Positions 42,178-53,503 of a stretch of DNA of 64,000 nucleotides are shown here, one piece after another. Within the stretch, counting starts at the first letter, position 1. Each line of letters opens with the position of its first letter. Position numbers and translations under genes: made by a program. This DNA comes from Exophiala sp. HKRS030 (Eukaryota; Ascomycota; Eurotiomycetes; Chaetothyriales; Herpotrichiellaceae): assembly GCA_023897205.1 (NCBI GenBank), contig JAHWDD010000006.1, positions 2,418,001-2,482,000 of the forward strand, given 5' to 3'. The notes beneath the pieces were generated by a model. That model ran no database searches, had not been told where the DNA came from, and was given only the letters and a program-made list of their open reading frames with translations.

Positions 42178-44893
42178 ATGGCCGACGTGCCCAAGAGTGA
42201 TAAACTGCAGCCCAATGCTGGACAGTCGTGCCGAGAATGTCGACGTCGCAAGGGAAAATGCGATGGGAAGATGCCAGTGTGTTCCGTCTGTCAGCGATAC
42301 AATCGACACTGTCTCTACGACAAACACAGTCGATCGTCCTTGACGAGAAAGTAAGGGCCGACGAATTTGCGGTATCTCTATGTACCGGCGTTGCTAATTA
42401 AAACAATTCACACAGACACCTCACCGAGGTGGAAGAACGATTGGAAAAGGCTGAAGCCCTGCTCAGAACTTTCTTCACCGAAGCCGAGCTATCTCAAATG
42501 CTCATTCATGGAGTCTCACAACAGGGATCCGAACCATCTCCCCAAAGGCCAATCACTCAACAACCCAGACTCTCGAGCGATACTGCCTTCCCAGGAGGAC
42601 CGAGTTTTCCCACGACCAGTCCAGACCCCGATCAAAAATTCGACTTCCATCTCTTCGACTCTTCCCGAAGTCCAGCTAGCGAGAGTGGTGCCGCCTTTGA
42701 AAATCTCCCAGGTGCCGACGACGACTTTGAGTGGGATGAGCGCGATCCGTCCTGGAACTTGGGGGAGTTGGCAGGTGGTGGTGGCGGAGGAGGTGGAGGA
42801 GGTGGTGGTGGTTTTGGCGCGTCGACCTCGGAGAACGACCCAGACTCGGACGTGCCCAAGATCACCGACGGCATGGCTACGCTCACGACGGACGATTCAC
42901 ACACTGGCTTCTATGGATCGGTGTCGGGAGCCGCGCTTCTCCGCCTCATCTGGATGGGCAATGCCGGCGGCGGCGGCGGCGGTGAAGGATCATCGTCGTC
43001 AACATCAGACGACAAGAGCGAATTCCACAAACAACGGAGACACACCATGGAGCAATTGATGAAGGACACTCCCGAGGACAACAGCCTTCCGTCCACATGG
43101 CTCCAGACGCAACCACTCATCACCCGCCAAGTGGTCGACGGCATGGTCGACGCCTACTTTGCCTACTACCACCCGACCTTTCCAATCCTCCACCAACCCT
43201 CCTTTCGCCAACAGTACTCCAAAATGAGTGGGCGTCCTGGGCCGAACACTTTTCACATTTTGGTCAATCTGGTCGCCACCCTCGGCGCCTTTGTGTCCAG
43301 GAGCGGCACCGATGACACCCACGCCACGCTCTTCAACGCCGTCAAGGCGAACCTGACCATTGTGTCTTTGGAAACTGGAAGTCTCAGTCTCGTCCAAGCA
43401 TTCGCCATGGCCGCCAACTATCTCCAAAAGAGGAACCGACCCAACAGCGGATACAACTACGGAGGTATCGCTCTGCGCTTGGCCACCTCCCTGGGCCTCC
43501 ACAAGGAATTCCACGGCTGGCAGGCGACACCTTTCAAGAAGGAAGTCAGGCGAAGGGTATGGTGGTCCTTGTGTGTCCTTGACGTCGGTGCCACAGTCAC
43601 GTACGGCCGTCCTTTGAATTGGCCACAAGTTGGTGTCGAGACTGCTTTTCCACTAAATATTCATGAACAGGTTCGTCTTTCTTCCTTTGTTACGAACCTA
43701 GTTGTCTTCCCCCTTCAAGAAGGATTCTTTCAACTGACATTATTTCTTCCTGTTGTTTTTTGTAGGACCTTGAACCAACATCTACATCCTTCCCACCCGA
43801 AGTCAATGAAACGACTCTCTACACCTACATCACCACCCAATCACAATACCACCTCCGCACGATCCGGATATACAATCGATTGATTTCGAACCCTCTCCCT
43901 TCGGCAGCTGAACTCGTGTCCCTGGACGACGAACTCGTCGGGGGTTGGCTCGCCGGTCTGCCAGAGTTCTACAATGACAGAGACTTGCCCTTGTCCAGCG
44001 AATATCTGTTGGGTCACGAAATCGGTCGATGGCGTTACCGCCTTTTGCGGATCATAATGTACCGGCCGTTCCTGATACGATGGACCCAGGACGGTCTGGC
44101 GTCGGACGCATCAAAATCTTCCTCCTCGCCTGCGACCAGTACGACACCTTCCGCCGAAAGAATCGCCACGAGTCGATGTTTCAAGGCCGCCGAGGAGTGC
44201 ATTTCTTGCATCTTTCGATTCTGGTCGATAGGAACCCATACCAGATTGGCGGCCTGGTACGTACTGTACTTCTTACTCCAAGCCGCCTTGATCCCGATCC
44301 ACTGTCTCCGACGGATTCCCGGACACCCCGACGCACCGTCATGGAGAAAACAGGTTCTCACCGCCTTGAACGTCATCAATGCAATGACAAACCTAAACTC
44401 CAGCGCCAACAAGTGCAGGGACATCATTTATAGATTATGCGGCGATAGTTTGACGACACCTACGCGTCAACAATCCGTGTCACAACCACACCAACCTCAT
44501 CAGCCGCATCAACAGCAACCACATCCTCGACAAGACAGTTGGTCAAGCTATATCAATGATCCCAACTTTGGCGCCGCTGCCGCTGCCGCACACGCACAAG
44601 GCTTTTCATTTTTGGGTGGTGACGGAGACTCGAGTGACACTGGCTTCAACAACAACAATAATAACAATCATCCTTGGTTGACCGAGATCGACACAGCCAT
44701 CGACGGTTACGACGTTTACATTAACCGTTTGAGTAATGCGGCCATGGCCGGGATGGGAGGAGGTGGCAGTGGCAACGTCAATCACCAGCAGCAACACACT
44801 GAGCATGACATCGGCGGCGCCATGTTCAGTACTGACGGCACCGAAATCGGGACCGGTGTACAAGATTGGGATTGGAATTTGATGTTGACGTAA
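42178..44893 (+). CDS. Zn2Cys6 transcription factor with fungal-specific domain
   Basis: Three exons: 42178-42350, 42416-43670 and 43766-44893, all in phase, giving 851 aa. Exon 1 encodes the binuclear zinc cluster (CRECRRRKGKCDG, MPVCSVCQ, RHCLY), all six Cys present. A leucine-type coiled coil (LTEVEERLEKAEALL) follows. Residues near 175-190 form a run of 13 Gly. The fungal transcription-factor domain covers about 310-640 (VDAYFAYYHPTFPILHQPSF, GIALRLATSLGLHKE, RRRVWWSLCVLD). The C-terminal 170 aa are rich in Gln/His/Asn with a run of eight Asn, activation-like. It is divergent from the MDR reductase gene and probably regulates it. Confidence 0.9.
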
Positions 44894-44929
44894 CTCGAGT
44901 TTTCTTACTCGAGTGGCGGTTTCAAGCAG

Positions 44930-44949
44930 AAAAAAAAAAAAAAAAAAAA
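44930..44949 (+). repeat. homopolymer A20
   Basis: Twenty consecutive A about 40 bases after the stop codon of the Zn2Cys6 gene. Length is unusual for genomic DNA and may differ between isolates. Confidence 0.95.
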
Positions 44950-44980
44950 GGCGCCGAGTCGAAACTGCCACAAGCCAACG

Positions 44981-45002
44981 TTGTATTGTATTGTATTGTA
45001 TT
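44981..45002. repeat. (TTGTA)n pentanucleotide microsatellite
   Basis: Four tandem TTGTA units follow the A20 run by 30 bases. Confidence 0.9.
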
Positions 45003-45392
45003 TGCATCGTCGTGTGGCAAAGATGGATTCATCTTCGTGTACCTACCTTACCTACGCCGACACTTCTGTATGATAAAAATCCAAAACATTCTCTGCCCGT
45101 ATACTCAAGGTAATTTCATGAACCCAGACTTTGCAAGCTCGGCTTTGTATATTTAACCAGAAGTGAAATAAGTTTTTATTCGTTTTTGAGAGTACCAAGT
45201 TCTCGACCCTTTCAAATGCAGTAAGGAGTCCTATCTGTCTACTCGTACCAACCGACCTGCCCCCATATCCATGTTCGTTGTTGAAGTGTCCCGAATGTAA
45301 CCATGCTGATACTCATACAATCACAACGACGCCAGTGCAGGCAGTGACACCCCCGATCATCATCGTCATCAAACCAATCCCTCCGTCTCTCT

Positions 45393-47443
45393 CTAGTCGA
45401 GTTCTTGCACAAGCGAGCCATTACTCGGCGGAAGAGGTGGTCCAAAATATTTACCAACATTCTTACCCAACCAAACTTCTGGAACACCAAGCTTGATGCC
45501 ATCCTTCGTACTGATCCATCTCGTGTAAAGCGGATGGGCCCTCGTCACGTAATCGTCCTCTTCATATGGCGATCCGATTGCGGCCGCTGCAGCTGCAAGG
45601 GTTTCTGGTTTCGGAGCGGCACCTCGAGTTTTGGACACTTGAGGTTTGAGCTAGGAACAGTCAATTAGCAAACTCCCTTCCGAGCCATCACACCTTGGTT
45701 GGGTTTTTGGGGCCCATCTCTTACCAAACGATTCAAGGCAGCTGTCTTTTCTTCTTGCACCTTTCGCTTTGTCAATTCCTTGCGCTTTCTGGCATGCTCG
45801 TCTTTCTTCATCGCCTTTTCCTCATCGGTGAAGAACTAAAATGCCGTTAGCCGCGTAACCTCACTGCGCTACTAACTAGCTGCTCGAGAGGAAAACTCAC
45901 CTTTCGCTGCTGAGGTGCCATGTCCAAAGCCATCAGTGTGTTCTGATCTTCCGGTCTGCCTCTTTGCCTCTTGGTCATCCTACTCAGATCTGGAGTAGCA
46001 CTACCAGACGCAGGCATGTCGTCACTATCGTCGAGACTGTCACTGTCGTCTTCTTCGTCATCCTCGTCGAGCTCTTCCTCATCCTCAGCCTGAAGAGTCG
46101 TCTCTCCTACTTCAATCTCATCTTCCTCGCCTTCCGCATCTTCGTCGTCGGCATTGGCGGGAGTTTCGTTGTCTTCGTCGGACAGGTCAGAAGAGCCTTC
46201 CTCGACTTCTTCGTCACCTGGGTCATCCTCCATTTCCTGGTCTTCGACCGACTTGACGGGACCGACATTGGCTGGGGTGACGACCAATTTGGGCTTGCTT
46301 TGTTTACCGTCGACTTTCTTGGCTGGTGGCTTCAAGGTGATCTTGGGTGCTTTGGGTGGGGCTGTTTTCTTTGACGGTGGAGGAGCAGGAGCATCTTCCA
46401 TTTCGACATCTTCGTCTTCGTCGGTGGTGCCTTCCGCCTCTGCGCCGAGTGCATCAAAATCATTCATTGCTTCTTCCTCCTCAACTTCTTCTTCCTCATC
46501 CTCTTCCTCTTCTTCCTCCTCGTCTTCCTCTGCGTCATCGTCGTCTTCTTCACTATCACCAAAGTCGGCATACTTTGGCTTTTGGGCGCCACGAACACCG
46601 GTTCTGGCAGCGAGTGTCGATCTACGGCTCGATCGGGGTCCATCCAAGACCTGGCCCCCACCGAGTGTGTCTTTCAGTGTCTCGACTTCATTGGCGCGCA
46701 TGACCTCGCGGAGTTTGCTGGGCGGTGCTTTCACGGTCAACTTGAGACTATGTCGTCGGTCTTCTTGGGAGCCGAATCCTCGTTGAATGGATGCTGATGA
46801 GATCGAGGTTGAGTTTCCAGATCGGCGCGGCCTGGAGGACGTCTGGCTAGAAGCCCCTGAGGATCTAGCATCGAGGTCAGCTTTTCTTCTTCGAGCCTCT
46901 GCAGTGTAGTAAAGCGTGATGAATGTCATTTTAGCAACAAGCAACAATGAGGATGTTATGGTCTAATTCGTGAGTCTTGTCGGGGAGGAATAAAGAGGAG
47001 AAATGATCATTTCAGAAGAGAAGTTCTTTCTTTCACAGGTCGTCACCGTGACCGTGAAGTGAGGTTCATTCGCGATGTCCCGAAATCGAAGGCGGTGACT
47101 GTCGGTGCTGCAGGTATGAGATGACACGGTTTTTCCGTTGCCATTTTCAATCCACTGGCGACTGCACAATGATATGAATTTCATCACCGTCGGACTCGGT
47201 TGTTTCGAATTATCATCACCTTTCTTCTCTGGACCTCTGACACAGTGCTTTACAGACCTCCGCCAACGATACGCGAACAAGGGAAGAAAATACTGGGCCA
47301 ACTCACTCATATCTGCCTGCTCTACGCATCGAGTCTGCTTTTCTAGGGTCGTAATCTTCACCACTCCCTGTTTCTGAATCGTCGGAAAAGTCTTCAGTTA
47401 CATCGCTGACTTGACGTCGCACGCGTCGGCTGCGATCTGTCAT
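45393..47443 (-). CDS. IES2: INO80 chromatin-remodelling complex subunit Ies2-like (PAPA-1 domain)
   Basis: Ies2 activates the INO80 remodeller ATPase in the nucleus. Three 3' exons are firm: about 45901-46896, 45725-45835 and 45393-45650. They encode a long Asp/Glu-rich acidic region, then the PAPA-1 block (TKRQRGRPEDQN, LMALDMAPQQRK, FFTDEEKAMKKDEHARKRKELTKRK...) and the C-terminal HPLYTRWISTKDGIKLGVP element. A 5' exon at 47307-47443 begins MTDRSRRVRRQVSD and is Arg/Asp-rich as expected. However, its best donor (GTGAGT) leaves phase 2 while the acceptor before 46896 needs phase 0 or 1, so an internal mini-exon or another donor is missing from my model. The family call is good; the N-terminal structure is not settled. 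Confidence 0.82.
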
Positions 47444-47918
47444 TTTCTGTTGGATCGGCTGCTATCGGGGCCTTGCTTCGTTTTGGGCTCGGCGCCCGAT
47501 GTTCTTGCGAAGCTTCGTGGCGGTTGATCCTTGGTTGAGGTCCTTTGCGGTTTTGTTGTATTTCGAGTTTCTGTGTCCGTGATTCCCAACTCACGAGAAA
47601 TCAAGCGCGATCAACTGATCTCTAGCAATCTTGATAAGATAATATAGGTATCTGAAACGCAATATCTTTTATTACAACACGATCCTGTCGTTGATAAAGC
47701 AACGTCGACATTCGAGAAATGGACAAGCGGCTTTAGTTTGATGTGGCTTGACCATCCTTGGCCTCTTGTGGCGGTGCAGAACCAATGAGCCGAGGCTGCT
47801 CTCTATTCTCTACTCTCTACTCTCGACTCGGATCATTCTCTCTCTCTACTCATCTCAGCGCATTCAACCTCTCTCCCTCTCCTGCAGTCTACTCCTTCAA
47901 CCCTCAACGGCAGACACA
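47444..47918. promoter_or_regulatory. divergent promoter, IES2 and PEX14-like gene
   Basis: 475 bases between divergent starts. A CTCTACTCTCTACTCTCGACTC pyrimidine-rich stretch (about 47800-47850) lies in the leader of the PEX14-like gene. The PEX14-like frame is open upstream to 47748 but that part is not protein-like. Confidence 0.45.
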
Positions 47919-49268
47919 ATGTCAGGTCCAGGCTCGAAGAAAACCCCCTCAATACCAGCCTGGCAACAAAAGTCTTATACGGATGCGCAGCAGTCCAGCA
48001 CCTCCGATCAAGCGACGGATGTCTCATCATCTTCGTCAGAATTACCTCTCCTCGAACAAGCCCGTAAATTTCTCGAGGAGGAATCAATACGGGATGCTTC
48101 ACGAGAGCGCAAGGTAGCCTTCTTGGAACAAAAGGGTCTCACTGCGGACCAGATCGAACAACTTCTCTCCCCTAAGCAGGAAGAAGAAGCATCCTCATCA
48201 TCATCATCAGTTTCTGATCCATCCAGCGAGATCAAGACGATTCACGACACCACCACACACACCTCTGTCGACAAGACAACAACACCTCGCGCAGACACCA
48301 CCACAGCATCTACTACCGCCGTACCATCTCCTTCAGAAACATCCACCTCCTCCTCCTCCTCCTCCTCCTCCTCCCAAGTGTCCTCATCGAAGCGCGATGT
48401 GCCACCTATAATAACATACCCCGAATTCCTTCTCAAACCACAAAAGCCTCCTCCGTTGGTGACATTCTCCCGCCTCGCCAATGCGGCCTACGCCTTTGCG
48501 GGGGTCGCGACCCTCACCTACGCCGCTTCGACGTACATCGTCGAACCGATGCTCGAAACTCTGACTTCGGCCCGTCACGAACTCGCCTCGACGGCCCTCG
48601 CCGACCTCGAGAGACTCAACACGAAACTCGAGTCCACCGTTTCCCACGTCCCTTATATCCCTCCCCTTGGCTCTTCTTCCACCTCCAAGCAACTCAAGTC
48701 CTCCTCGGACGACGATCCTCCCATCTCCGACACTTCTTCCGACGACTCTGACCCCACGGAACTGTTCCACCGAGACATCGCGACCCAAACCTCGCCCGGC
48801 CGGTCGCGCTCCTCCTCGTCCGTGTCCTTGACCACCTCGCGACAATTCGGCATGACCTCCTCCTCCTCCTCCGCCGCCCAAGATCCCACCGCGAGCCAAT
48901 CCGCCCGCCTGCGTTCCCTACAGTCGACGCTTTCATCTCTGGTCAGTTCCACCGACTCACGGTTCGCCCAGCAGAGGTTGAAGGACACCACGGCCGAATT
49001 GCAAGGGGTGCTGGACAACATGAACAACACATACAACCCTTTCCAGACCGACTTCGGCAGTAGCTACACCGGCTCCGGCAGCGGTGCTGGTGCTGGTGCC
49101 GGTTCTACTCTCGAAGACAACAAGGTCAAACACAAGAAGGCGTCGGACAATGAAGCTCAAAAGTTCCGGGCCGAAATCCGTTCACTCAAGGGTGCATTGT
49201 TGAGTTCGAGGAACTTCCCGACCGCTAGGCCTACTGCTCCCTTCACCACAGCTGGCGCTGCGAGATGA
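47919..49268 (+). CDS. Peroxisomal membrane anchor protein, PEX14-like
   Basis: A docking-complex peroxin that binds cargo receptor Pex5 at the peroxisome membrane. Single exon; I start at the Met at 47919 (449 aa) because the upstream in-frame extension from 47748 is leader-like. The Pex14 N-terminal domain is visible (LLEQARKFLEEESIRDASRERKVAFLEQKGLTADQIEQLL, residues about 43-82). A long Ser/Thr-rich linker includes a run of nine Ser. A hydrophobic segment (NAAYAFAGVATLTYAASTYIV) follows, then a coiled coil (LADLERLNTKLES). The tail is Ser/Gly-rich and basic. It could be Pex14 itself or the filamentous-fungal Pex14/17 (Pex33) variant; sequence reading alone does not decide. Confidence 0.8.
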   Translation: MSGPGSKKTPSIPAWQQKSYTDAQQSSTSDQATDVSSSSSELPLLEQARKFLEEESIRDASRERKVAFLEQKGLTADQIEQLLSPKQEEEASSSSSSVSDPSSEIKTIHDTTTHTSVDKTTTPRADTTTASTTAVPSPSETSTSSSSSSSSSQVSSSKRDVPPIITYPEFLLKPQKPPPLVTFSRLANAAYAFAGVATLTYAASTYIVEPMLETLTSARHELASTALADLERLNTKLESTVSHVPYIPPLGSSSTSKQLKSSSDDDPPISDTSSDDSDPTELFHRDIATQTSPGRSRSSSSVSLTTSRQFGMTSSSSSAAQDPTASQSARLRSLQSTLSSLVSSTDSRFAQQRLKDTTAELQGVLDNMNNTYNPFQTDFGSSYTGSGSGAGAGAGSTLEDNKVKHKKASDNEAQKFRAEIRSLKGALLSSRNFPTARPTAPFTTAGAAR

Positions 49269-49606
49269 GAAAACCGATGAACATGTGTGATAAGATATTC
49301 ATGGGTGGTTTATACTCTCTACGAAGGGTCAGTTACACTGTGGGTCCCCAACGGTGGCAGTGGTGTGTCTTTATATTCACGTTCAGGCAGAGATGACTGT
49401 CAAACAAAAGGCAATACTATCATACTCGTATGTCATCATTTTTCTATCACTACATCAGATATACGAACGCTTCATCCTTTCCCTCCGTCATTGCTTATCT
49501 TTCTCCTCTACGGAGTACCTAGGTAAAAGTCCTCGAACCCCAAATCGTACGTGATCCATTCCCCCCTCTCTCATCAAAAGCCACTGAGAAGCATGGCTGG
49601 CTACCC
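49269..49606. other. intergenic, convergent 3' regions
   Basis: 338 bases between the PEX14-like gene and SEC31. It contains TACGGAGTA at 49509-49517 running directly into CCTAGGTA. No gene. Confidence 0.55.
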
Positions 49607-52600
49607 TCAAGGTGTAGCCCGACACATGCCGACCAACCTCTTGACGCCCACCATCCAGTTTCCGCACTCTTCCACCTTGTTCGTGTGCACGTCCATCTGG
49701 ATATCGCCCGCCGTCTGGAAGTCTCGGTTCTGCAAGGCGCTGGCCAACTGCGCAATCTGATTCACCGTGTCTGGCTTCAGGAGATCTTCATTGTTGAGAT
49801 GGTCGAACAGAATGTCCAGTCTCTTCTCGGTATCACGAACCTGAGGCTCAAAGCTGGCAGGTGCTCGAGCCTTGACCCGCGCCATTTCCGCCGTGAGGAT
49901 CTCGTAGATTGGTTGCGCATTCGACGGGATATGGCTGCGGTCACCTTTGGCTGTTTGCAATAGTTAGAGACAGTGTCATAGACTGATACAAGGGAATGAG
50001 AGACTCACGATGTTTGCGTGCTGGAGGAGCGGCAGCTGCACGCTTCTCAGCTCCTCCAGAACCCGGCCGTTGGGCTTGTTGTGGAGGTCCGCCAGTTGGA
50101 GGGCTTGAGATGAACTGCTGAGATGGTGTTGGCATAGGTGGTGCTGATGTTTGTTGAGGAGTTTGAGAAGTCGTAGGAGGGCCGTAAGGGCTTGGGCGAG
50201 ACTGTGGCTGCGCTTGCGAAGGCGCATATGGGTTGGCCGGAGGCTGTGGAGTGGTGTATGACGACCCTTGAGGCGGTGGAGCAATTGTAGGCCGCGAAGT
50301 AGGCGCCCCTGTTGGTTGGGAACCAGGAGCGGGAGCATAGCGATTCGGAGCTGAAGGGCCATGCGAGGGGGGTGCATTGTACGGTGATGGGCCTCTGGGA
50401 ATGGGAGGCGACATCATGCTCGGTCCGACAGGCGGTGAGGTGACAGCTGGAGGTGCATATGCATTCCCGGCGGAGGAACTTGGCCGCTCAAAAGGAGCTT
50501 GCGGTGGCCCACCAGCAAGGGGTGAAGATACTCTAGGTGGAGGTGCCGAGCCCTTTGGTGGTGGTGGGAGAGGCGATTTACTCTGTCTCGATCCAAAAGG
50601 AGGTGCGATAGGGGGTGAGGGTTGCTGAGCAGGGGCTGGGCTGTATGGATTGGCCACAGGCTGAGCTGCTGGCACACTCGGCGTGGATTTCCTTGACGGC
50701 GGAGGCCTAACAAAGCCTTCAGGGATATCATTCCAGTTCGTCATATTTTTATTTTGTGACGGTGGTGGGATTGACGGGGACTGGGTAAACCGTGGTGGAG
50801 GTTGTAATGGAGGCGGCTGTGGCATGCCATAACCTTGAGGAGGGCCGGGGGTTATTCGCGTCTGTTGAGGAGGTTGATAGCCGCCAGCTGGGGTATATGG
50901 GTTCATGGGTGCAGCCGCAGTTGCCGGCGGAGCATAAGGATTTGCAGGTTGAGGCTGAACGTTGCCGTATGGAGCTGCTACTGGAGGAGTGGCAGCAGCA
51001 AACGTGGACGTTGGTGGTTGGAACGCAGACATTGCAGGTAGAGGCTTGTTCTTAGTCGTGGTGGCAGCAGGCTGGGCCATTGGCTTCTTCCTAGCCTTCT
51101 CCAGTCGAGTTCTCGCAACATCGGCCCCAGGATATGTCGAAGGGAGTAGATCCAAGTACCTTTGTGCGACTTCCAGCTGGCCGGAGCCTGCCACGATGTC
51201 GGCGTATTCCAGATATTTGCTGTAAAGCGCCTCAAGTTTCCACTCGCCTGGCTTGGACAATTCATCGTCCTTGAAGTTGACAACCTTCCTGAAAATGGTC
51301 ACCTTCTCAATAAAGTCTTGCAAACCATGAGCGTGTAGGGAGAATGCCGATGTAGCGTCTGAGTCTGCTGCTCCGCTCTCCTCATGCTCTCTAAGCTCTT
51401 TGATCCAGATGGCGACCACCTTCTCCAGCTTAGAACCTGCCAAGAAGCAGCAGGAAGCATCCTTTCGAGCGACAGCATCAGACTGCTCTTCAATTCTATC
51501 ACCAAGAGCTTCGCAAAGATCAGGGAATTCCTTCTCATCGGCGAATGTGCAAAGAGTTGCCATGACCTCCTTCCAGTTTGACAACTCCGCGTTGTGCACA
51601 GTATCCCAAAGATTCTTGCCGACAACAGAGGCGAGCAGTCTCAGATAGTTCGGACCACCGGATTGCTTAGCGAAATATGCTTCCTGGGCCTTTTTGATGC
51701 AAGCTTCACCGCCACAGATAGCGACCATAAAAGCGTCTGACATTCTGTCTTCCTGGAGACAGACATCTAAGGCCTGCTCGAATTTGCCTAGAATTAAGGC
51801 TCGTGTGATCTTGAGATCGGCCGCGGACTCTGAGCCAGTGAAAATTTGGAAAGGATTGTTAGTCTTTGTCCCCTTGGTTGCTGCAAGTTCCGAAAGAAAA
51901 TCACCATCTGCCGAGCTGGCGAAAATAGACTGAAATCGCTTGTGAGATTTGGCAGTGCCGTTTACTGGTGTTTCCGTGGACTCGGGTCCAGCATCTTCAC
52001 TTTCCTCAACACCGTTTGCTACCTCTTCCGAAGTCTCTGCAACGCCAAGGTACTTCACAAGCTCTTCCCGCGGGTTCTTGGACACAAGTGTCTCGATGAC
52101 CTTCCAGTCGGCTTTCTCTTCATCAGTCTTTGCTGCTGATGCTCTTTGTTCGCACAGTGAGCTGAGATCCCCGGTTTGCAGAGCGCTTTCGAAAGTTTCG
52201 GTGGCATTGCCGACGCTTGAATCAACCTCAAATTTGCTGATGGATACTTTTGAAGACCTTGATTTCCCTGGGTCCGCTTGTCGAACACTTATAATGCGGC
52301 CACCGAAGCCGAATGAGGCAGAAACAGGACGCTCAAGCCACTTTGGTGCCTTGGGTAGTGAGAAAGACGAGCTTTGGGGTTGTGTTTGAGCTCGCGAGAA
52401 AAAGTCTTCACCATCCCCAGCCTGGCCTTGCTCGGCTTCGGTGCTACTAGGGTTCGTGTTTTGTAGTGTCTGAATTTGTAGTTTGCCATCAAACGAAGCA
52501 GTTGCGAACATATTAGGGTTGTGCGGATTCCACCTCGTCTGGAATGTCCAATTTGTCACCACAGGATAGTCACCGTACGCCTGGCCCGTTTGTGGATTCC

Positions 52601-53503
52601 ACAGGATGGTTCTATTGTCTTTGCCGCAGGAAAGTAACAGATCGTGATCCTGGGGGCACCAAGACACGGACAAGACTCCTGAATCGTGTCCTCGTAGCAC
52701 CTTTTCAGGGGCATTCGAGTTCCTGAGATCCCATACCAAGATCACCGGCTCTTGGTCCAGAGAGACAGCCGTGATCAATCGCGTAGGCTTCTCAGGGTCC
52801 CAGGCGACCGCACTGGCTGGCTTTCGTTGGTAGTTGTTGAGCGTCAGGCTCTCCTTTCGCGTCTTCATATCCCATACTGTCACGAAGCCGCCACTGCTGC
52901 CGGTAGCCAGAATGTTCGAGACCTTTTTGTTCCAATCCAGGCAATCAATATCATCTCCCCGAGCCGCAGGGTTTCCCAATCTTATAGGGGAGTCGAGGTG
53001 GTTCAGGTCCGAGATGAACAATTCTCCCTTCGCTCCACCGGTCGCGAGGAAGTTGGGGATCTTCGGGTTGAATTGTAGTGCTTTGATTGCATCTGTGTGA
53101 ATAGGCTTGTCGAAGATGGCCGCATCCGAAGCATTGTTTATGACCTTGTCCGCATCCCAAAGCCCGAGCGAGCCACTCTCGAAAGCGCCTGCGATAATCC
53201 CCCTTTTGCGACCATCTTGTGCCGGCGTCCAAGCGAGGTCATGGAACCTAAGACATGTCAGAATGAGCCATCTCCTCGATTGCATCTCACATACCCTGAC
53301 GAGGTCGCAAGGGTGACAGCCGGCTGCAACTCTTGACCCTGCTGGACATTGTCGAGAGCGAGATCCCAAAGCTCCAGGCAGGTCTGATTACTGAAGTCAA
53401 CTGAGACTGCCCCGGATTTGGTTCCTGTCGCTATCCAAGGTGCATTGGCATCTGCAGACCACGCGAAGGCCGCGGTGCGCGGGATCTCTCTGAGGCGCAC
53501 CAT
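49607..53503 (-). CDS. SEC31: COPII outer coat protein SEC31
   Basis: Sec31 pairs with Sec13 to form the outer cage of COPII vesicles leaving the ER and stimulates Sar1 GTP hydrolysis through Sec23. Three exons: 53295-53503, 50009-53247 and 49607-49950, in phase, giving 1263 aa. The start at 53503 gives [16 protein letters not shown], the family N-terminus. Seven WD40-type repeats fill about 1-330 (for example [33 protein letters not shown]). An ancestral-coatomer-element helical region spans about 400-790. A Pro/Gln-rich region of about 370 aa follows, the Sec23-binding part. The conserved C-terminal helical domain ([45 protein letters not shown]) is on exon 3. Confidence 0.96.

Larger units (their letters stand above)
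44894..45392. other. intergenic with homopolymer A and pentanucleotide repeat
   Basis: About 500 bases between convergent genes. It contains a run of 20 A at 44930-44949 and a TTGTA pentanucleotide repeat at 44981-45002, both in the 3' region of the regulator. An inverted ACTCGAGT pair (44892-44915) could form a hairpin just after the stop. Confidence 0.6.

Noticed and set aside
46154..46786. 210-codon Ser-rich frame on the + strand
   Set aside because: It is the complement of the Glu/Asp-rich acidic tract of the Ies2-like gene; poly-Ser arises from reading GAA/GAG repeats on the other strand.
46963..47364. 133-codon frame on the - strand
   Set aside because: It overlaps the likely first exon and intron of the Ies2-like gene in another frame and lacks protein-like features.
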